Positions 1-5,041 of a stretch of 5,838 bases of DNA are shown here, piece after piece. The stretch comes from Anaerolineae bacterium. Lineage in GTDB: Bacteria > Chloroflexota > Anaerolineae > B4-G1 > SLSP01. A program made the position numbers and the translations under genes. The stretch's first letter is position 1. Each line of letters begins with the position of its first letter. Below the pieces are notes generated by a model that ran no database searches, had not been told where the DNA came from, and worked only from the letters and a program-made list of their open reading frames with translations. The stretch is from NCBI GenBank assembly GCA_018055515.1, contig JAGPHL010000165.1:1-5838 (forward strand). Reading direction: 5' to 3'.

Positions 1-659
1 CCGCTGACATCGCCCAGCGAGCCGTGCAAGAGACGGACGACGGCGCTCGCGTCGTTCATGCCGAGGTTACGACGCGCGACCGCGATGGCGTTGGGATCGT
101 TATCTACGGCGAGAACCTCAACGGGGGAGACCAGCTTCGCCGCTGCCAAAGCCAGAATCCCCGTGCCGGTGCCCAGATCCAGCACGCGCATCCCCGGTTG
201 CACCAACCGCTCCAAGGCCTCCACACACAGCTGCGTGGTAGGATGCAGTCCCGTGCCGAATGCCTGCCCCGGATCCAGCTCCAGAATCACTTCGTCGGGA
301 CGAGCGGGAGCGGGGGCGTAAGTCCGCCAGGAAGGTTTGATGACGATCCGACGCCCCAAGTGCAGCACGGAGAGAGTTTCCCGCCATGCCGCCGTCCAGT
401 CCTCCTCCGGGACGGCAGTGAAGACCGGCGCGGGCATGGGCCAGATCTGGCTCAAATGCCAGAGGCCCTCTTCCACCTGCCGCTGTCGCCCGGCGAGGGT
501 CTCGTCACAGGCCAGATAGGCCCGCACCGTCACCTTTTCGGCGGCGGATGCGGCGCCCAGGTCAACGGCGACGCCCTGCGGCGCGTACCGGCTGAGCACT
601 TCAGCCACGGCCTCAGCGGCTTCCGCTTCCACGGTAATTTTGACTTCCAACCACTCCAC
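1..659 (-). CDS. prmA: Ribosomal protein L11 methyltransferase PrmA, C-terminus cut by window edge
   Basis: This cytoplasmic SAM-dependent enzyme trimethylates ribosomal protein L11. The first 219 codons are present and the C-terminus lies beyond base 1. I translated it by hand. The N-terminus VEWLEVKITV matches the usual PrmA opening (M-x-W-x-E-V). The family motif FGTGLHPTT is at residues 134-142, the SAM-binding glycine loop LDLGTGTGILALAA starts at about residue 160, and the acidic motif AVDNDP is at 185-189. The start is GTG at 659-657, with AAGGAG (666-671) 6 bases upstream; no ATG gives the conserved N-terminus. It follows dnaJ after a 44-base gap and is probably cotranscribed, an arrangement well known in Firmicutes and others. 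The visible part shows no frameshift. The substrate-binding domain plus the motifs make another methyltransferase unlikely. Confidence 0.95.
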   Translation of the reverse strand, partial: MEWLEVKITVEAEAAEAVAEVLSRYAPQGVAVDLGAASAAEKVTVRAYLACDETLAGRQRQVEEGLWHLSQIWPMPAPVFTAVPEEDWTAAWRETLSVLHLGRRIVIKPSWRTYAPAPARPDEVILELDPGQAFGTGLHPTTQLCVEALERLVQPGMRVLDLGTGTGILALAAAKLVSPVEVLAVDNDPNAIAVARRNLGMNDASAVVRLLHGSLGDVS

Positions 660-665
660 TCCACG

Positions 666-671
666 CTCCTT
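666..671 (-). promoter_or_regulatory. Ribosome binding site of prmA
   Basis: The minus strand reads AAGGAG, 6 bases before the GTG start of prmA. It decides the start, because the conserved protein begins exactly at this GTG. Confidence 0.7.
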
Positions 672-703
672 GTGATTTTCGTAGATGACGGTCGCGGCGG
701 GCT

Positions 704-1816
704 TCAAAGCCCCAGCGTCTCTTTGAGCCGGTCCACAAAGCTCTGTTTTTCTTCGACCACGACGGCGGTGCCCAGGCTTTGGGCCAGGTCCTCAAAGAGC
801 TGGCGTTGGGAATCGCTGAGTTTCGTGGGGACGGCGACCTGCACGATGACGAGCTGATCGCCGCGGCCGTTGCCGCGCAGATGCGGGATGCCCAGCCCGC
901 GCAGGCGAATCACCGTGTTCGGCTGCGTCCCCGGCTGCAGGGTGACGTCGCGGGGGCCTTCCAGTGTGGGAACGGAAACGACCGTCCCCAGGGCCGCCTG
1001 CGCCACGTTGACCTTGAGCTCCACGAGGACGTCGTTATCCCGCCGCCGGAAATGCGGGTGCGGCTGTACGTGAATGGCGACGTAGAGGTCGCCGGGCGGC
1101 GCATTGTGCTCGCCGGGCTCGCCGCCGCCGGGCAGCCGCACACTCATGCCATCGTCCACACCGGCAGGGATGTTCACCGGAACCCGGCGCGTGCGCCGTA
1201 CCCGTCCGGAGCCATGACAGGCATGGCAGGGGGTACGCACGACCGTGCCGGTACCATTGCAAGTCGGGCAGGGCGTGATGTTGACAAACGAGCCGAGGAA
1301 AGTCTGCTGCGTGCGGCGCACTTTGCCGGCGCCGTTGCACGTAGGGCAGCGCTCCGGGCGCGTGCCCGGCTCGGCGCCGGTGCCGTTGCAGGTGTCACAG
1401 GCTTCGGCGCGCTGCACCTCGAGGGTCTTTTCCACGCCGAAGGCGGCTTCCTCGAAGGTGATGTCCACGGAAACCCGCAGGTCCTGTCCCCGCGACACGC
1501 TCTGGCGGCCCTGGCCAAAGCCGAAGCCGCCCAGGCCGCCGAAGACTTCCGCAAAGATGTCGAAAGGATCGCGGAAATCCCCATAGCCGTTGCCGGAAGG
1601 CGAGACCGTGCCAAAGCGGTCATACATCTGGCGTTTTTCCGGGTCCGAAAGCACTTCATAGGCGCCGTTGATCTCTTTGAAGCGCTCCTCGGCGTCAGGT
1701 TCGCTGTTGACGTCGGGGTGATAGGTGCGCGCCAGCTGGCGGTAGGCCCTCTTGATCTCCTCCTGACTGGCGTCACGGGAGACCCCTAACACACTGTAAT
1801 AGTCCTTCTCTGCCAT
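704..1816 (-). CDS. dnaJ: Chaperone DnaJ (Hsp40, type I)
   Basis: DnaJ is the J-domain co-chaperone that delivers clients to DnaK and stimulates its ATPase. The protein is 370 aa, a normal length, and complete. It has an N-terminal J domain (residues 3-68) with the catalytic HPD at 33-35, and a G/F-rich linker at about 69-105. The zinc-finger domain has all four CxxCxGxG repeats, with cysteine pairs at 140/143, 157/160, 183/186 and 197/200. The two-part client-binding C-terminal region starts near residue 208. It is therefore a canonical DnaJ, not a CbpA-type protein. It follows grpE by 38 bases in the same operon, but dnaK is not between them. The ATG at 1816 is set by the conserved MAEKDYYSVLGV start. 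No Shine-Dalgarno stands at normal distance; the nearest GGAGG (1843-1847) is 26 bases away and abuts a different ATG. Confidence 0.97.
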   Translation of the reverse strand: MAEKDYYSVLGVSRDASQEEIKRAYRQLARTYHPDVNSEPDAEERFKEINGAYEVLSDPEKRQMYDRFGTVSPSGNGYGDFRDPFDIFAEVFGGLGGFGFGQGRQSVSRGQDLRVSVDITFEEAAFGVEKTLEVQRAEACDTCNGTGAEPGTRPERCPTCNGAGKVRRTQQTFLGSFVNITPCPTCNGTGTVVRTPCHACHGSGRVRRTRRVPVNIPAGVDDGMSVRLPGGGEPGEHNAPPGDLYVAIHVQPHPHFRRRDNDVLVELKVNVAQAALGTVVSVPTLEGPRDVTLQPGTQPNTVIRLRGLGIPHLRGNGRGDQLVIVQVAVPTKLSDSQRQLFEDLAQSLGTAVVVEEKQSFVDRLKETLGL

Positions 1817-1854
1817 AAATTGTTAGCCGCGACTGCGACATACCTCCAACGGGA

Positions 1855-2460
1855 TTATGCGGTCTGGGCAGGTTCCGCCTGCGCGGCCGCTTTCGCCACC
1901 ACCACCTGCGCCGGACGCACCAGGCGTTCCCCCTGCCGGTATCCCCGTTGCACTTCGGCGATGATCTGTCCTTCCGCGAAGCCCGGCACTTCCTGGTGCA
2001 GCACCGCCTCGTGATAATACGGATCAAAGAGATCACCGGGATGCACGGGGATCGGCTCCACGCCTTCGAGGGCCAGGATGTGCCGCAGTTTCTGTTCGAT
2101 CAGCCGCACGCCATTGACCCAGGGTTCCTCCTGCAAGGCGGCGGGCAGGCTGGCGAAGGCCCGCTCGAAGTCGTCGAGCACCGGCAACAGCCGCGCCAGC
2201 AGGATGACATTGGCATTCGCCGTCCACTCCACCCGTTCCGCCTCGGTGCGTTTGCGATAATTCTCATACAACGCCTGAGCGCGCTGCCACCCGGCGAGGT
2301 TCTGCGCGGCTTGGGCCTCCGCTGCTTCCAACGCCTCGGTCAGACGCGCGATTTCGTTTTCGCCCGGAGCGACGGCTTCGGGAGTTTCTGGCGCAGTTTC
2401 GATCACCGGCTCCGACTCTGGCAGGAGCTCTTCCGGTTGTTGTATTTTCGACTCTGCCAT
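1855..2460 (-). CDS. grpE: Nucleotide exchange factor GrpE
   Basis: GrpE is a homodimeric cofactor that releases ADP from DnaK. The protein is 201 aa, within the family range. The first 40 residues or so are acidic and probably disordered (PEELLPESEPVIE and following). A long coiled-coil helix spans roughly 40-85 and contains the family segment ENYRKRTEAER. The C-terminal beta domain has FDPYYHEAV and, near the end, QRGYRQGERLVRPAQVVVAK, matching the GrpE signature (GY...RLLRPA.V.V). I chose ATG at 2460 over the in-frame GTG at 2466, because GGAGG lies 9 bases before the ATG but only 3 before the GTG. It sits between hrcA (99-106 bases upstream, depending on start) and dnaJ in one heat-shock operon. 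Confidence 0.96.
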   Translation of the reverse strand: MAESKIQQPEELLPESEPVIETAPETPEAVAPGENEIARLTEALEAAEAQAAQNLAGWQRAQALYENYRKRTEAERVEWTANANVILLARLLPVLDDFERAFASLPAALQEEPWVNGVRLIEQKLRHILALEGVEPIPVHPGDLFDPYYHEAVLHQEVPGFAEGQIIAEVQRGYRQGERLVRPAQVVVAKAAAQAEPAQTA

Positions 2461-2469
2461 TTTCACCTA

Positions 2470-2474
2470 CCTCC
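2470..2474 (-). promoter_or_regulatory. Ribosome binding site of grpE
   Basis: The minus strand reads GGAGG followed by TAGGTGAAA and then ATG. The 9-base spacing supports the ATG at 2460 rather than the GTG two codons earlier. Confidence 0.6.
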
Positions 2475-2484
2475 ACTCATAATC

Positions 2485-2503
2485 GCCCGCTCGTCAAGCG
2501 GGC
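2485..2503 (-). promoter_or_regulatory. Hairpin between hrcA and grpE, possible mRNA processing or stabilising element
   Basis: A perfect 7-bp inverted repeat, GCCCGCT and AGCGGGC, encloses a 5-base loop. It lies in the transcribed gap between hrcA and grpE, just before the grpE ribosome binding site. No T-run follows on the minus strand, so it does not look like an intrinsic terminator. In Bacillus subtilis the dnaK operon transcript is processed between hrcA and grpE, leaving the downstream mRNA more stable. A similar role here is inference. Confidence 0.45.
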
Positions 2504-2566
2504 AAGGTGCTCAGGAATCACGCGCTTGAGGGGGCTCCGTCAGGTCGCGCCAGAGCGCACGGCGCC

Positions 2567-3667
2567 TCACAACGGCTCGTCAAGGTCAACCGCGAAACGC
2601 GACGTCGCCAGCTCGCGCTCGCCGGGGCTGAACGCCTCGCAGGTGAGCTCGCTGAGCACGTCCGCGACAAAGCGCAGCACCGAGATCGCGCGTCCGTAAG
2701 CCATCCGCACGGGGCCGACAACGCCCAACGCGCCGGTGGCGTAATTCGCCACGCCGTAGCGCGTCAGGAGCACGCTGCACGCGCGGAGGGAATCCCAACG
2801 GCCCTCCCCGCCGATCAAGATGCGCATGCCGCCGATGCCCAGGGTGGGACTCAGCGCGTCGGCGATGACTGCCTGCAGCAGGCTCTGCTCTTCCAACACC
2901 TGAATCACGCCTTGCGAGAGTTCCTCGCCTTCCACGAATTCAGGCTCCTGCAGGAGCTGCGAAAGTCCCTGCCGGTACACCGCGTCGGACGGCAGTCCCT
3001 GCGCTTCGTCCATGAGACCGAGCACCAGCTGCGCGAAATCCCGTTCCAACGGGGCCAGTTCCTGAAGACGCCTGAGGATCCCTGCCGCGGTCAGCCCGTT
3101 GCAGAGCTGGTTCAGGCGGTCGGCGATGTCGCTCAAGACGTTCTGCGGCAGATAGGCAGGCAGGACCAGGGCTTGCTGTTTGACGACGCCGCCTTCGAGC
3201 GCCAGCACGAGCAGCACCGCGCGTCCGTGCGTGCTGATGAGCTCGACGTGCCGATAGCTCGCCGTGATGGCCAGGGGCGGCGTCACGAGCGCGGCGTTCC
3301 GCGTCGCGCTCGCCAACACCGACGCCGCCAGCGGGAGCCATTCATCCATGTGGTCCCGCGCCTGATAGAATTGGTGCGCGATGCGGCGCTGTTCCGCCAA
3401 CGGCAGCTGCGGTTCTTCCATCAGCCGCTCGACGAAGTAGCGAAAGCCGTTCTCCGTCGGCACGCGCCCGGCGGAAGTATGCGGCTGCATGAGGTAGCCG
3501 AGTTCCTCCAGGCGCGCCATCTCGTTGCGAACGGTTGCCGGGCTGACCTCCAGCTGGTAATACTCGACGAGGGCGCGCGAGGCGACCGGCGCGGCGGTGC
3601 GGATATGCTCTTTGACGATGTATCCGAGCAGCTGCGCTTGCCTGGGCGTGAGCTCCGGCGTTTCCAT
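2567..3667 (-). CDS. hrcA: Heat-inducible transcription repressor HrcA
   Basis: HrcA represses heat-shock operons by binding CIRCE operators, and GroEL normally assists its folding. The protein is 366 aa, near the usual length. A winged helix-turn-helix occupies residues 1-75, with VSPATVRNEMARLEELGYL at about 41-59 followed by the family hallmark HTSAGRVPT (63-71). The centre is the GAF-like and dimerisation region. Near the C-terminus, IGGMRILIGGEGRWDSL and GALGVVGPVRMAYGRAI match the conserved HrcA block (IGxE, iGviGPtRMdY). I chose ATG at 3667, which gives METPELTPRQ and has GGGGAGG 9 bases upstream; a longer reading from 3715 would overlap CIRCE and add an unconserved leader. First gene of the operon and, from the upstream CIRCE, autoregulated. 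Confidence 0.96.
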   Translation of the reverse strand: METPELTPRQAQLLGYIVKEHIRTAAPVASRALVEYYQLEVSPATVRNEMARLEELGYLMQPHTSAGRVPTENGFRYFVERLMEEPQLPLAEQRRIAHQFYQARDHMDEWLPLAASVLASATRNAALVTPPLAITASYRHVELISTHGRAVLLVLALEGGVVKQQALVLPAYLPQNVLSDIADRLNQLCNGLTAAGILRRLQELAPLERDFAQLVLGLMDEAQGLPSDAVYRQGLSQLLQEPEFVEGEELSQGVIQVLEEQSLLQAVIADALSPTLGIGGMRILIGGEGRWDSLRACSVLLTRYGVANYATGALGVVGPVRMAYGRAISVLRFVADVLSELTCEAFSPGERELATSRFAVDLDEPL

Positions 3668-3676
3668 GACGTTTTT

Positions 3677-3683
3677 CCTCCCC
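3677..3683 (-). promoter_or_regulatory. Ribosome binding site of hrcA
   Basis: The minus strand reads GGGGAGG, 9 bases before ATG 3667. This strong site fixes the hrcA start downstream of the CIRCE operator. Confidence 0.8.
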
Positions 3684-3708
3684 AACTGTGACCCTTCACG
3701 GGCTCGGT

Positions 3709-3735
3709 TTAGCATTCTATGGACGTGAGTGCTAA
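3709..3735 (-). promoter_or_regulatory. CIRCE operator (HrcA binding site)
   Basis: On the minus strand this reads TTAGCACTC, nine bases, then GAATGCTAA. The CIRCE consensus is TTAGCACTC-N9-GAGTGCTAA, so it is perfect except for one G-to-A change in the downstream arm. It begins about 4 bases after the predicted transcription start, so bound HrcA should block initiation. Confidence 0.95.
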
Positions 3736-3745
3736 ATTACCCTCA

Positions 3746-3773
3746 ATCATACCATGAAGAAAGCGTCTGTCAA
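3746..3773 (-). promoter_or_regulatory. Sigma70-type promoter of the hrcA operon
   Basis: The minus strand carries a perfect -35 TTGACA (3768-3773), a 16-base spacer and a -10 TATGAT (3746-3751). The predicted start, near 3739, lies directly before CIRCE, giving a leader of about 70 bases. Confidence 0.85.
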
Positions 3774-3793
3774 TGAAAACGCGGCGGGTGGAG

Positions 3794-3846
3794 ACGTGGA
3801 AACGTGCACACGTGCGAACGTGCGAACGTGGACACGTGGGCACGTG
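3794..3846. repeat. Tandem array of seven 8-bp units with invariant ACGTG
   Basis: ACGTG begins at 3794, 3802, 3810, 3818, 3826, 3834 and 3842, an exact 8-base period. Read on the minus strand each unit is CACGT plus three variable bases (GCC, GTC, TCG, TCG, GTG, TTC, CTC). Three copies are the palindrome CACGTG. The array fills the space between the csx3 stop codon and the -35 box of the hrcA promoter, ending 20 bases short of it. The 8-base period is not a multiple of three and no gene crosses it. Function unknown. Confidence 0.85.
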
Positions 3847-3855
3847 TTTATTTTT
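3832..3855 (+). terminator. Possible plus-strand intrinsic terminator at the csx3 3' end
   Basis: ACACGT, a GGGC loop and ACGTGT form a 6-bp stem, followed directly on the plus strand by TTTATTTTT. Read on the minus strand the hairpin is not followed by T residues, so it would not end csx3 transcription. No plus-strand gene ends here, and the stem is part of the 8-bp repeat array, so chance is quite possible. Confidence 0.3.
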
Positions 3856-5041
3856 GAAGGAGCGCGACGCACGCGCCCACGGGCCGTTCCTCGACCGCGC
3901 TCCGCACGATCACCGCGCCCCCCATTTGCGGATGGGCGACGGCGAGCCACGCGCAGTGTTGATATTGGCGGACCAAGGCGCTCCACAGCCAATGCGGCAA
4001 TTTGCCGTTCAGGATCAGCCCCGGCGCGGTGACCGGGGGGATCGGCAGGGTCGCCGCCGCCGCCAGGTCGAGGTAGGACGCCGGCAGGCGAAAGTCCAAT
4101 TGCACGGCGGTCTCCCCGCGCTGCACGGCGACCCGCAACGCTTCCGTCGGCGTCCCCCAGGGCAAGGCCGGCGCCTGTACCCAACCGCACCGCACGTCAA
4201 ACAGATAGAAGGCGGCAGGCCAGGCGTGCGCGGCGACGGCGGCGTAGAGCCAGTTGGGACCCCGTCCGTAGAGGGCAAGCGGGGTGTGCTCCGGTAAATA
4301 CTCCAACACCGCGGGGAGGGCTTCCGGCAGCCACCCGCGCGGATCCTGCCCCAGCTGCCGCGCCAGGGAGGTCACGTCCACTGCTAATTCTGCCGGCGCG
4401 GTGAGGAGGTGCTGCCGCAACAATCCCGGCATCGCGGCGTTGAAAAGCGCCGCCAGGCGTTCAACCAGGGCCTCGAAAGCCGGCCCTTCCGCCATGCGCC
4501 CCCGCTCCAATCCGGCGAGCGTCCCCTCCAGGGGCGCGCCGCTTCCCGCGAGCGCGTTGACGCCGTGCAGGTCGGAGCGCAGGTCGGCCAACAGCGCCAG
4601 TCCGTGCCGCTCGAAGCGCTCCCGCCAGAGCTCGCGGCTGGCTGCATCGGGGGTCAGCAGGACCCCGTGGGTGCAGGCATCCAGGAGCGTCTCCTGTTCC
4701 GGCGTCGGCAGGCCCCCGACGTCCACGAGCAGCGGCAGGTGCCGCGCGGCGATATCACGCTGCAGCAACGGGAGCCAGGCCGCGCTGGACGCTCCTTTGA
4801 GCCGCAGATGCCGCACGGTCTCCGGCTCGGCAACGAAGAACCAATCCCCCTCATAATCCGGCGGGTAAGCGCGGAGGAGGTAATGCGGCACGTCGCGCGC
4901 GCGCAACGCCTGGGTGAGGCTGTAGGCGAGGACGGATTTGCCGCTGTGCGGCGGGCCACCGAGCGCCACGGCCGGCAAAGTTGCAAAACTTGTTTGACTT
5001 ATTTCCAAAGCGTTCGTATACTTGTCACTGTATGGAACCAC
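3848..5041 (-). CDS. csx3: Csx3 (Crn3)-type CRISPR accessory protein: P-loop ATPase fused to Csx3-like domains
   Basis: I recognise this as an ATPase-Csx3 fusion. Csx3/Crn3 proteins are Mn-dependent ring nucleases that cleave cyclic tetra-adenylate, the second messenger of type III CRISPR systems. Residues are numbered from GTG 5041. A Walker A loop, GGPPHSGKS, is at 28-36, and a candidate Walker B strand, LPLLVDVGG, at 102-110. The ATPase part runs to about 200. The C-terminus carries the Csx3 signature GKLPHWLWSALVRQY (346-360) and a short beta-rich tail. A similar segment, GRGPNWLYAAVAAH, lies at 259-272. The start is uncertain: GTG 5041 is the longest reading, but codons 1-21 overlap the divergent promoter and look unconserved. 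TTG 5008, TTG 4978 or GTG 4969 are alternatives, all leaving the Walker loop intact. It ends with TAA at 3850-3848 and reads toward hrcA. Confidence 0.8.
   Translation of the reverse strand: MVPYSDKYTNALEISQTSFATLPAVALGGPPHSGKSVLAYSLTQALRARDVPHYLLRAYPPDYEGDWFFVAEPETVRHLRLKGASSAAWLPLLQRDIAARHLPLLVDVGGLPTPEQETLLDACTHGVLLTPDAASRELWRERFERHGLALLADLRSDLHGVNALAGSGAPLEGTLAGLERGRMAEGPAFEALVERLAALFNAAMPGLLRQHLLTAPAELAVDVTSLARQLGQDPRGWLPEALPAVLEYLPEHTPLALYGRGPNWLYAAVAAHAWPAAFYLFDVRCGWVQAPALPWGTPTEALRVAVQRGETAVQLDFRLPASYLDLAAAATLPIPPVTAPGLILNGKLPHWLWSALVRQYQHCAWLAVAHPQMGGAVIVRSAVEERPVGACVALLQK
4978..4991. repeat. Short inverted repeat upstream of the plus-strand -35 box
   Basis: AAGTT and AACTT are separated by four bases (GCAA) and end two bases before the -35 box at 4994. 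It could be an operator, but an arm of 5 bases is expected by chance at some frequency in an AT-rich patch. Confidence 0.25.
4994..5022 (+). promoter_or_regulatory. Sigma70-type promoter of the plus-strand ring-nuclease/HTH gene
   Basis: TTGACT (4994-4999), a 17-base spacer and TATACT (5017-5022) are each one base from consensus, with optimal spacing. The patch is visibly AT-rich compared with the coding sequence around it. The predicted start near 5029-5032 coincides with ATG 5032, which has no Shine-Dalgarno, so the transcript is probably leaderless. Confidence 0.75.

Noticed and set aside
24..857. Plus-strand open frame opposite prmA and the end of dnaJ
   Set aside because: It crosses two real genes on the other strand and shows no family resemblance.
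779..1789. Long plus-strand open frame (336 codons) opposite dnaJ
   Set aside because: It is the complement of a canonical DnaJ including the zinc-finger repeats; low-complexity composition and no plausible start signal.
2476..2530. A promoter for grpE inside the hrcA-grpE gap
   Set aside because: The best pair, TTGCCC with TATGAG at 18-base spacing, matches consensus poorly and overlaps the hairpin, so it is not supported as a feature.
2507..3691. Long plus-strand open frame (394 codons) opposite hrcA
   Set aside because: Its product is Arg/His/Gln-rich, has no recognisable domain and lies fully antisense to a clear HrcA. It is a high-GC shadow frame.
3668..3715. Starting hrcA 16 codons earlier at 3715
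   Set aside because: The extension would be encoded by part of CIRCE and by the ribosome binding site region, and the conserved protein begins after METPELTPRQ.
3794..3846. Reading the ACGTG array as a CRISPR array
   Set aside because: The unit is only 8 bases with no spacers, unlike CRISPR repeats of about 24-37 bases separated by unique spacers of similar length.
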